A stretch of 64,000 bases of DNA, from NCBI RefSeq assembly GCF_000335475.2, contig NZ_ANAH02000007.1, forward strand, positions 124,001-188,000. Reading direction: 5' to 3'. The position numbers and the translations under genes are program-made. Each line of letters starts with the position of its first letter. The stretch's first letter is position 1. Of the stretch, positions 16,945 to 24,224 are shown one piece after another. This DNA comes from Cystobacter fuscus DSM 2262 (GTDB lineage Bacteria > Myxococcota > Myxococcia > Myxococcales > Myxococcaceae). The notes under the pieces were generated by a model. The model did not search any database, was not told the DNA's origin, and saw only the letters and a program-made list of their open reading frames with translations.

Positions 16945-17835
16945 TCAGCGCAGGGTGGCGCGGGCGGCCTCCTGGAGCGTTCGCGTCAGCTCCTGCACGA
17001 GCGGGGACGCCAGTCGCCACTGCTGCCAGTACAGCACCACATCCAGGTGTCGGCCGGCAGCGAGCTCGACGAGCTTCCCGGTGCGCAGCTCCTCGCGGAT
17101 GAGGGGCTCGGGGTTCATCCCCCAACCCATCCCCTCGCGACAGGCCTCCAGGAAGCCGTGCGAGCTGGGCACCCAGTGGGTCGGCGGCTCGAGGTGGGCG
17201 CGCGTCAGCCGTCGCAGGAACGTGCGCTGGAGCGCGTCCTTGGTGTCGAAGCGCAGGCACGGTGCGCCGGCGAGGGCCGCGGGCGTCACGCCCGAGGCGA
17301 AGTGGCGCCGGTGGAAGTCGGGAGAGCACGTCGCCAGGTAGCGGAGCGCTCCCAGGCGCGTGGAGCGGCAGCCCTGGACGGGCTCGTTCTGCGAGGTCAC
17401 GGCGCCGAGCACCGAGCCCGACCGCAGCATCTCGGCGGTGTTGGTCTCGTCGTCCACGGCCAGATCGAACAGCAGGTCGTGGCGCGAGGCGAAGGCCGCC
17501 AAGGCGCGCACGAGCCAGGTCGCGACGCTGTCGGCGTTCGCCGCCAGGCGCAACGTGGGCAGGGGGCCCGCCGCCGTCCCCACCTCGGGAAGGCGGGCAC
17601 GCAGCTCGTGCTCGAGCAGCGCGACCTGCTCGGCGTGCCGGCAGAGCACCGCGCCCGTCGCCGTGGGGCGGCAGGGCTGCGCCCGTACGACCAGCACCTG
17701 GCCCAGGCGCTCCTCCAGGAGCTTGACGCGCTGGGAGACAGCCGACGGCGTGACGTGGAGCACCCGGGCGGCACGCTCGAAGGACCCTTCGCGCACGACG
17801 GCCGCCAGCGCCTCCAGCAGAGGGTAGTCGAGCAT
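16945..17835 (-). CDS. LysR-family regulator, ArgP/LysG (IciA) type
   Basis: A 296-residue LysR regulator. The helix-turn-helix is residues 4-63 (LEALAAVVREGSFERAARVL and TPSAVSQRVKLLEERLG), followed by a periplasmic-binding-type effector domain. The pattern LDYPLLEALAAVV..GSFE.AA..L..TPSAVSQR(V/I)K.LE..(L/I)G is the ArgP/LysG signature, and these proteins sense lysine or arginine. It is divergent from a LysE/ArgO-type exporter gene, the classical arrangement in which the regulator activates export when basic amino acids accumulate. Ribosome binding site AAGGAACG precedes the ATG. Confidence 0.9.
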   Translation of the reverse strand: MLDYPLLEALAAVVREGSFERAARVLHVTPSAVSQRVKLLEERLGQVLVVRAQPCRPTATGAVLCRHAEQVALLEHELRARLPEVGTAAGPLPTLRLAANADSVATWLVRALAAFASRHDLLFDLAVDDETNTAEMLRSGSVLGAVTSQNEPVQGCRSTRLGALRYLATCSPDFHRRHFASGVTPAALAGAPCLRFDTKDALQRTFLRRLTRAHLEPPTHWVPSSHGFLEACREGMGWGMNPEPLIREELRTGKLVELAAGRHLDVVLYWQQWRLASPLVQELTRTLQEAARATLR

Positions 17836-17837
17836 GG

Positions 17838-17882
17838 TTTAGCGTTCCTTCATCGGGTTCAGGATGTTTAGCTTCACTTCAT
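17838..17882. repeat. Two direct repeats in the lysG-lysE-type intergenic region (candidate operator)
   Basis: TTTAGCGTTCCTTCAT (17838-17853) and TTTAGCTTCACTTCAT (17867-17882) match at 13 of 16 positions with a 29 bp period. They occupy the regulator side of the divergent promoter region, where a LysR-type protein would bind. Read on the minus strand each copy begins ATGAAG, and the copy next to the regulator encodes the mini-frame M-K-E-R-stop (17853-17839), ending three bases before the regulator start. Operator function is inferred from position only. Confidence 0.45.
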
Positions 17883-17943
17883 ACCTGTCCCCGGACACCT
17901 TGCCGAGTGGGAGCGCGACGAGCGCACCGCACGGAGGGTTGTC

Positions 17944-18552
17944 ATGGAGCTGTCACCGTTCATCCGAGGGGCCGGGCTGGGCGCCTCACTCATCGTGGCC
18001 ATCGGAGCCCAGAATGCCTTCGTCCTGCGGCAGGGCTTGCTGCGCGCGCACGTCCCGCTGGTGGTGGGCGTCTGCGTGGCCGGGGACGTGCTCCTCATCG
18101 CCGCGGGCGTCGCGGGCATGGGGCGGCTCATCGAGAGCCTCCCGTGGCTCGTCACGATGACCACGTGGTGTGGCGCCGCCTACGTGGCCTGGTTCGGCTT
18201 GACGTCGCTCGCCCGCGCACTCCGCCCCGCCCACACGGGGATGGAGGCCGCCGGCGGGCGGGAGGCCGGCGCGGGGCCCACGCTGCGCACGGCCCTGGCG
18301 CTCACGTTCCTCAACCCCCACGTCTACCTGGACACCGTCGTGCTCCTGGGTTCCGTCGCGGCGCGGGAAGGGGGGAACGGCGCGCCGCTCTTCGGCATCG
18401 GGGCCGCGGTTGCCAGCTGCGCGTGGTTCAGCAGCCTGGGCTTTGGCGCGCGGTACCTCGCGCCCCTCTTCGCCCGGCCCCTCGCCTGGAGGCTTCTGGA
18501 TGGCGCCATCGGGCTGGTCATGCTGGCGTTGGCCGGCTCGCTCCTGGCCTGA
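17944..18552 (+). CDS. LysE/ArgO family basic amino-acid exporter
   Basis: A 202-residue inner-membrane protein with about six transmembrane helices. The LysE/ArgO signature GASLIVAIGAQNAFVLRQGL lies at residues 13-32 and TALALTFLNPHVYLDTVVLL at about 119-138; the Asn-Pro-x-x-x-x-Asp loop is typical of exporters of L-lysine, L-arginine or toxic analogues such as canavanine. It is divergent from the ArgP/LysG-type regulator, which supports the substrate class, but lysine versus arginine cannot be resolved. The hydrophobic pattern (about 7-27, 38-58, 66-86, 113-135, 145-165, 178-198) fits the family. Confidence 0.9.
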   Translation: MELSPFIRGAGLGASLIVAIGAQNAFVLRQGLLRAHVPLVVGVCVAGDVLLIAAGVAGMGRLIESLPWLVTMTTWCGAAYVAWFGLTSLARALRPAHTGMEAAGGREAGAGPTLRTALALTFLNPHVYLDTVVLLGSVAAREGGNGAPLFGIGAAVASCAWFSSLGFGARYLAPLFARPLAWRLLDGAIGLVMLALAGSLLA

Positions 18553-18588
18553 CGCGGCGGGCCCCATCCCCAACTTCCCTGAAGGGGT

Positions 18589-19911
18589 TTAGCGGCGCCC
18601 GCCCCGCATGATGAGCGGCCCCGCGGCCTTCTTCCGGGGCAGGATGCTCTTCAACGCCTTCTGGATCTCCAGGTACTCCTCATTGCGCGCGTCCTGCTTG
18701 AGCGCCTCGGCGATGAGCTTCAAGCCCTGCTCGGGCTTCGTCCGGGTGCGTGCGTAGAGGTCGGCGAGCGCCACCTTCTCCTCCAGGGTGGCCTCGCCCA
18801 GCACCAGCAGCCGCTCCAGGGAGGCGACCGCCGCGTCGTCCTGGGCGGCGCGCGCCTGCAAGCGCCACAGCCGCGAGAGCGCCGGGGCGAACCGGGAGTT
18901 CTCCGTGAGGGCGAAGCCGTAGTCCTCCTTCGCGAGCTGGGCGTTGCCCGCACCCTCGTGCATGAGGCCCCGGACGTACAGCGCCCGGGCCGAGTCCGAC
19001 TGCGCCTTGAGCGCCTGCTCCACGAGCCGCTGCGCCTCGACCTTGTTGCCCGCTACCCATCGCAGCTCGGCGAGCCGGGCGAGCAGGTCCGCGTTGCGCG
19101 GGTTCTGCTCCACCGCCTGGGCGAGCAGCTTCTCCGCGTCCGCGCGGCGATCCAGCTCCGTCAGCACCCCCACCCGCAGGGCGACGTACTCCGGCAACAG
19201 CGCGTCCTCGGGGGGAATCCGCGACAAATCCTGCTCGGCGTACTCCGCGTAGCCGTTGCGCAGGAAGTAGCGCGCGCGCAGCACCCGCGCGGCCGTGAGC
19301 TCCGGTTGCTCCTCCAGCAGCCGATCCATCAGCTTCGCGGCGAGCACCTCCTCGCCCTTGGCCAGGAGGATCTCCGCCTCCACGACCTTGGCGTTCAGGT
19401 CATCGGGACGGTCCTTCTGGATGCGCTCCAGCGTCTTGAAGGCCTCCTCGTGCTGGCCCTCCATCGTCTGGAGGTGGGCGAGCCGGAGGATCTCCGAATC
19501 GCGCAGCTGATCGGCGTCGCGCAGCTCCAGCAGCACCGTGATGGACTGGCGGATGAGCCCGTCCCGCTCATAGCGCTCGGCCAGCTTGCGCTTGATGTCG
19601 GGCGCCTCGGAGGGATTGAGCGTCATGGCCTGCTTGAGCGCCAGGATGGCCGCGCCCGAGTTGCCCGCGCGGCGCTGGGCCTCGGCGAGCTGGACGAGCG
19701 GCTCGGTGCGGTCGGGCGCCAGGCCGGAGGCCGCGCTGAAGGCGCGCGCGGCCAGCTCGGGCTGGTTCTCGTTGAGCAGGGCATGGCCCTCGTTCATCTT
19801 CGCCTGGAAGCGCTGTTCCTGGCCTCGGGCGGAGAGCGTGTCGGAGTCCTTGCAGGCGAGCGACAGCAGCAAGGGGAGGGCCCAGAGCGGGCGGAGGAGT
19901 CTCGAGGGCAT
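18589..19911 (-). CDS. TPR-repeat lipoprotein
   Basis: A 440-residue protein with signal peptide WALPLLLSLAC (acylated Cys20). The rest is almost entirely tetratricopeptide-like helix pairs, with units such as LLNENQPELAARAFSAASGL, AQRRAGNSGAAILALKQAM and RLVEQALKAQSDSARALYV. It ends in a basic tail rich in Lys and Arg. It should sit in the envelope as a protein-interaction scaffold. It is the last of five closely spaced minus-strand genes, 22 bp after the REC-PATAN gene. The start was chosen by the signal peptide; the frame is open upstream into the neighbour. Confidence 0.85.
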   Translation of the reverse strand: MPSRLLRPLWALPLLLSLACKDSDTLSARGQEQRFQAKMNEGHALLNENQPELAARAFSAASGLAPDRTEPLVQLAEAQRRAGNSGAAILALKQAMTLNPSEAPDIKRKLAERYERDGLIRQSITVLLELRDADQLRDSEILRLAHLQTMEGQHEEAFKTLERIQKDRPDDLNAKVVEAEILLAKGEEVLAAKLMDRLLEEQPELTAARVLRARYFLRNGYAEYAEQDLSRIPPEDALLPEYVALRVGVLTELDRRADAEKLLAQAVEQNPRNADLLARLAELRWVAGNKVEAQRLVEQALKAQSDSARALYVRGLMHEGAGNAQLAKEDYGFALTENSRFAPALSRLWRLQARAAQDDAAVASLERLLVLGEATLEEKVALADLYARTRTKPEQGLKLIAEALKQDARNEEYLEIQKALKSILPRKKAAGPLIMRGGRR

Positions 19912-19933
19912 CGCGGGCACGGGAGCGGACACG

Positions 19934-21442
19934 CTACGGCGAGGAGGAAGTCGAGGCGCTGGGGCGCGGGGGCGGAGGCATTCCAGACACCAGGGGCGTG
20001 GGGTTGAGCGCCAGGACGAGCAGGCTGCGCATGGCCTCCTTGAGATCCTCGCCCACGCTGGCCGAGCCCGAGGGTGCGCCCTGGAGTTCCGGAGGGACGG
20101 GTTGGCCAACCACCACCAGGGGCAGGCGGATGTCCCAGGTCAGGAAATGGGCCAGCTTCACGGCCGCCTCCGTGTTGTCGAAGAGCAGCGCGCCCACCGC
20201 GCCCGCGCTGAAGGGCCGCCACAGGGGCCGCGCGGCTTCCGCCGGGGGCAGCACGCAGAAGTCCAGGCTCAGCAGCTCGTTGAGGGCCAGCCGCCCGAGC
20301 GTGCCGAAGCCACTGCGCACCGCGGGGGGCTCGGCCGCCACGGCGGCGATGTCCGCGAGCTGGGTGAGCAGCCGCCGCGCCACCGCGGGCCCACTGCCAC
20401 AGACGAAGATCTTCGCCACGGCCTCGCGCGAGGAGCCCCGGCCCCGGAGGATGCGCCCGCGCAGCGCGTGCAGCTCCGCGGTCCCCAAGAGCGGCGCCTG
20501 GGTGCCCTCGTCCGAGTCACCGTCGGTCATCCGGGCCACGCCCTTCTGCAGGAGCGTGTGCAGCACGCCCACCACGTCCAGGTCCGTGGCCGGCGCCAGA
20601 TCCAACACCTCGCCCAGCGACCGGGGCTGGCGCAACAGGTCCACCACCTGCGCCGTCACCGGGTGCTGATCCTGGGTGAGATCCGCTTCCGGCGCGAGCA
20701 CCAGCCGGGTGTGGCGCGGCGGCAGTCCGGGCAGCAGCCGGTTCACCTCGTCCGCCTGCCGCATGGCCTCCAGGAGGGCGCTGTCCATGGGGCGCTGGAT
20801 GCGGGGCTTGCCGCTCGTGTTGCCGGGCGCGAAGGTGAACGTGCCCTCGGTCCACACGAGCAGCCGGAACAGGGCCTTCTCCCCTTCGGCGCGGCCCACC
20901 CGGGCGTTGAACGGGCGACCCTCCATGACGACGATCTCCCCGCGCTCGTTGCCCCGCTCCAGCGTCAGCTTGCCGCTGCGCTTGTTCATCCCGAGGATCT
21001 GCATGAGATCCGGAATGCCGAGCTGGCTGAGCGAGCCTTCGATTTCCTGCGCCTCGCTCTTGAGATCCTTGGCGGCCTCGCTGCGGCGGAAGACGTGCTC
21101 GATGCGTGAGAGCACCTCGTCGAGGTTGAAGGGCTTGCGCAGGAAGCCATCGCGCAGGCCGCGCAGCTTGTCCGCCTCGAACTGGCTGGTGGACACCACC
21201 ACGGGGATGTCGTCCGTGCGCGGGTTGGTGTGCAGGATGTTGATGAAGGTGCGCGCATCCAGCATCCGGCACGCCTCATCGAAGAGGATGAGGTCCGGGT
21301 GGCGCAGCACGGCGACCTCCAGCGCGCGCGAGCCGTCCGGCGCGTAGTGCACCTGGTACCCCTTGGTACGCAGGGCGCGCGAGAGCGGCCTCACGGACTC
21401 GAGGTCGGGGTCGGCGATGAGGATCTTTCGGACCTGGGCCAT
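19934..21442 (-). CDS. Response regulator with PATAN (DUF4388) domain and degenerate Ras-like GTPase domain
   Basis: A 502-residue three-domain protein. The receiver (1-120) has Asp55 in LILFDEACRM, Ser84 and Lys103 in GFLRKPF. A PATAN/DUF4388 domain (about 132-245) contains SQLGIPDLMQILGMNKRSGK and GEIVVMEGRPFNARVG. The C-terminal part (about 365-470) follows the MglA-like/Sar1-like GTPases found with PATAN domains, but key motifs are lost. The P-loop position reads KIFVCGSGPAVARRLL without Gly-Lys-Ser/Thr, the G3 position reads FCVLPPAEAARPLW instead of a GTPGQERFW-like motif, and the guanine-specificity position reads VVVGQPV. The tail is Pro/Ser-rich. Inferred to be a phosphorylation-controlled, nucleotide-independent interaction protein. 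Confidence 0.8.
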   Translation of the reverse strand: MAQVRKILIADPDLESVRPLSRALRTKGYQVHYAPDGSRALEVAVLRHPDLILFDEACRMLDARTFINILHTNPRTDDIPVVVSTSQFEADKLRGLRDGFLRKPFNLDEVLSRIEHVFRRSEAAKDLKSEAQEIEGSLSQLGIPDLMQILGMNKRSGKLTLERGNERGEIVVMEGRPFNARVGRAEGEKALFRLLVWTEGTFTFAPGNTSGKPRIQRPMDSALLEAMRQADEVNRLLPGLPPRHTRLVLAPEADLTQDQHPVTAQVVDLLRQPRSLGEVLDLAPATDLDVVGVLHTLLQKGVARMTDGDSDEGTQAPLLGTAELHALRGRILRGRGSSREAVAKIFVCGSGPAVARRLLTQLADIAAVAAEPPAVRSGFGTLGRLALNELLSLDFCVLPPAEAARPLWRPFSAGAVGALLFDNTEAAVKLAHFLTWDIRLPLVVVGQPVPPELQGAPSGSASVGEDLKEAMRSLLVLALNPTPLVSGMPPPPRPSASTSSSP

Positions 21443-21462
21443 GGGGGGAGTTCCTCGCCGGG

Positions 21463-23313
21463 TCAGTACGGCTGCAGATCGTACTCGGCCTGCAGACGGG
21501 TGATGAGCCCATCCACCACGGCGGTGTCCGATGAGTGGAAGCCCCAGGTGGCGCCGAGCCCCCGGCGCTGGATGAGCGCGTAGGCGGCGTTCTCCGAGAG
21601 CCAGAGGATGAACTCGTGCCGGCTCATGCGATCGTCCCCCTCCAGGAAGACGGGCGTGAGGGCCCGGTGCGACTCCAGGTCCATGCGCCGCCCGAGCAGG
21701 TAGATGCGCGAGGCCATGTCGGGCGAGGCCGACTCCAGGCCCTGCACGATGGGCAGCTCGGAGCGGATCTCCGGACTGCCCACGTACAACAGCCCACGCG
21801 AGGCCGGATCCCGCATCAGCTCGCGCGCGATCTCCACCTGCAGCTCGTCGAAGAGCGCATCGGACACCTTGCCGCGGCGCGAGGGCTCGGCGTTGTCCTC
21901 CACGGGCAGCCGGGGGCTGGAGGCGTTGCCGAGCAGCAGATCCACCTCGTCCCAGAAGGGCAGCGTGTCGAGCATGAGCTTGCGCTGCAGGGACGCGCGG
22001 CGCTCGTCCATGCGCCGGCGGCAGCGGTACATCAGCTCGTCGAAGTCCTCGCCGTCCTTGGGGAAGGTGCTCGCCCCGCCCACGAGCCCGAGCGGCAGCC
22101 GCGCCTCCACCTCCTGCGCCTCCGGCTCCTCGCGCACGGCGGCCAGGGCGCGGCGCACGAACATCATGGCGCCGAAGAAGTCCGTCTCCGGCAACAGCAG
22201 GTAGAACTCCTGGTCGCTCGCCTTGGCGATGACGTCCGAGTCGCGCACGATGCGCGAGAGCGCCTTGATGATGCCGCGCACGGCGAGCTTCGCCTCCGTG
22301 GCGCCCAGGCGCATGCGCACCAGGGGCAGGTTGTCCACGCTGAAAGTGAGCAGCGAGAACATGCGCCCGTAGCGCCGCGCCTTGTAGATTTCCTTGGAGG
22401 CGTAGTCGGTGAAGTAGCTGAGGTTGTAGGCGGCCGTGTCCCGGTCGCGCAGCCCGAGCCGCTGCAGCGCCAGCATCTTGCGGCCGTTCTTGACGCCCAC
22501 CGCGGCCGAGTCGCCGAGGATCTTCGCGTAGTGCAGGTGCTCGGGGCGGAATTCGCCCGCGAGCGGATCCGACAACTGCGCCAGGCCCAGCAGCTCGCCG
22601 TTGTTGACGAAGGGGACGTAGAGGATGGACGAGCGCTGCTCGTGTGCCACCCAGGGATGGCCCTCGCGCATGTAGGGGCCGAGCGGCCCCTCGGTGCTGA
22701 TGCGATCCACGAGGAAGTGCCGGTCGAGCAGACCCCGGTAGGCGCGCAGGACGAGCTGGCCCCGGTCATCGGAGATCCACAGGGCGGCGCTCTGGGCGTC
22801 GCACACCGAGGCGAGCTCGGCGGCCACGCGCTCCTGGAGCCACTCGAGGTCCGGCTGGGACAGGAACTCCAGGCAGCGCTGGTGCAGGTGCTGGTAGCGG
22901 GCGAACTCCAGGTTCTCGTTCTGGAGCTTGGCGCGCTCGTGGCGCAGCTGGGCACGCTCCAGGGCGCGCTCGGTGGCCAGCAGCAGGTCCGTCTCGTCCA
23001 CGGGCTTGGTGAGGACGACGGCCACCCCCACCTTCAACGCCATGGCCGAGCCCTTCATGTCCGGGCGCGCGCTCACGAGGATGATCTCCTGGGCGGGGTC
23101 GCGCTCGCGCAGCTTCTCGGTGAGGGTGAGGCCATCCATGCCCGGCATCACCACGTCGGTGATGACCAGGTCGTAGGAGGCGCGACCCACTTCGTCCAGG
23201 GCCTGGGCGGCGCTCTCCACCGTGACGACGCGGTAGCCGCGCCGGGAGAGCATGTCGGAGGCGAGCTGCCGGAAGAATGGGTCGTCGTCGACGACGAGGA
23301 TGGGACCGGCCAC
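21463..23313 (-). CDS. Response regulator with GAF and degenerate GGDEF domains
   Basis: A 616-residue protein. The receiver (1-120) has the acidic cluster VVDDDPF, Asp53 in LVITDVVMPGMDG, Ser81 and Lys103 in VVLTKPVDE. A coiled linker is followed by a GAF-type sensor (about 150-275, ASVCDAQSAALWISDDRGQL). A GGDEF-fold domain (about 290-430) follows, in which the active-site motif reads ASDQEFYLLLPE where GGDEF is expected. The missing Gly-Gly-Asp makes diguanylate cyclase activity unlikely. The final 180 residues are unassigned. It precedes the REC-PATAN gene by 20 bp, and the two regulators probably work together. Confidence 0.82.
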   Translation of the reverse strand: MAGPILVVDDDPFFRQLASDMLSRRGYRVVTVESAAQALDEVGRASYDLVITDVVMPGMDGLTLTEKLRERDPAQEIILVSARPDMKGSAMALKVGVAVVLTKPVDETDLLLATERALERAQLRHERAKLQNENLEFARYQHLHQRCLEFLSQPDLEWLQERVAAELASVCDAQSAALWISDDRGQLVLRAYRGLLDRHFLVDRISTEGPLGPYMREGHPWVAHEQRSSILYVPFVNNGELLGLAQLSDPLAGEFRPEHLHYAKILGDSAAVGVKNGRKMLALQRLGLRDRDTAAYNLSYFTDYASKEIYKARRYGRMFSLLTFSVDNLPLVRMRLGATEAKLAVRGIIKALSRIVRDSDVIAKASDQEFYLLLPETDFFGAMMFVRRALAAVREEPEAQEVEARLPLGLVGGASTFPKDGEDFDELMYRCRRRMDERRASLQRKLMLDTLPFWDEVDLLLGNASSPRLPVEDNAEPSRRGKVSDALFDELQVEIARELMRDPASRGLLYVGSPEIRSELPIVQGLESASPDMASRIYLLGRRMDLESHRALTPVFLEGDDRMSRHEFILWLSENAAYALIQRRGLGATWGFHSSDTAVVDGLITRLQAEYDLQPY

Positions 23314-23358
23314 GGCGGGGGGGAACTCGGGGCGGGAAAGGAGTGGAAGGAGTGGAGG

Positions 23359-24210
23359 TTAGCGGCCCGGAGCATCCGGGACAACGCCGGTGAAGACGAA
23401 GGCGGCGGGACCGCGCAGGCGGATATCCGACAGATCCGTGGCGACCCAGATGAACAGGTCCCCTCCGGGCAGGCGGACACGCGACCAGTCCTCGGCCGGG
23501 CGTCGCTTCGCCAGGACCGCCGCCACGGCCGCCGCGCAGGCGCCGGTGCCACAGGCCTGGGTGAGACCACACCCGCGCTCCCACACCACCACCGTGAGGC
23601 CATCCGCGTCCACGCGGACGAACTCGACGTTGGTGCGCTCGGGGAAGTCGGGGTGGCGCTCGAGCACGGGGCCCAGACGGCTGGCGGTCTCCAGGGGCTG
23701 ATCGAGCAGCACGAGGTGCGGGTTGCCCATGCTGATGGCATGGCCGCGCAGGCCGGCGTGGCCCGGCACGGGCTCGTCGAGGAAGGGCCGCTGGGTGGCG
23801 CCCGAGGGCAGGTTCGGCTCGACGAGCCGCGCGGGCCCCATGGAGATCTCCACCTGGGCGACCCCATCCGCGCCATAACCGGGCACGCACGCGAGCAGGC
23901 CCGCGCCCGTCTCCACGTCGATGCGCTCGGGCTTCTCGCCCGAGTTGTCCACCAGGTACTTCACGGCGCAGCGCAGGCCGTTGCCACACATCTCGGCGAT
24001 GCTGCCATCGGAGTTGTGCACCACCATGCGCGCCATGCCCGTCTCCGAGGGCAGCAGGCTGAGCACTCCGTCCGCGCCGATGCCCAGGCGCCGATCGCAC
24101 AACCACTGGGCGGTCTGGGCATCCACGTCCACGCCCGTCTGGCGGCGATCCAGGACGATGAAGTCGTTACCGAGGCCGTGGTACTTGTGAAAGAACTCTG
24201 TGGTGCTCAT
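23359..24210 (-). CDS. dapF: Diaminopimelate epimerase
   Basis: A 283-residue enzyme that epimerises LL- to meso-diaminopimelate for lysine and peptidoglycan synthesis. Both active-site cysteines are visible: Cys75 in EMCGNGLRC and Cys220 in TQACGTGAC. The substrate loops YHGLGNDFIVLD near the N-terminus, DGVLSLLPS, AISMGNPHLV and ERTNVEFVRV agree with the family. It lies 14 bp after the methyltransferase/coiled-coil gene and 45 bp before a response-regulator gene, so a cell-wall enzyme sits inside what is otherwise a signalling cluster. Confidence 0.96.
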   Translation of the reverse strand: MSTTEFFHKYHGLGNDFIVLDRRQTGVDVDAQTAQWLCDRRLGIGADGVLSLLPSETGMARMVVHNSDGSIAEMCGNGLRCAVKYLVDNSGEKPERIDVETGAGLLACVPGYGADGVAQVEISMGPARLVEPNLPSGATQRPFLDEPVPGHAGLRGHAISMGNPHLVLLDQPLETASRLGPVLERHPDFPERTNVEFVRVDADGLTVVVWERGCGLTQACGTGACAAAVAAVLAKRRPAEDWSRVRLPGGDLFIWVATDLSDIRLRGPAAFVFTGVVPDAPGR

Positions 24211-24224
24211 ACGGAGGGGTCGCT

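Noticed and set aside
17944-18552. RhtB-type homoserine-lactone exporter instead of LysE/ArgO
   Set aside because: GAQNAFVLRQGL and the divergent ArgP/LysG-type regulator fit the LysE/ArgO group better.
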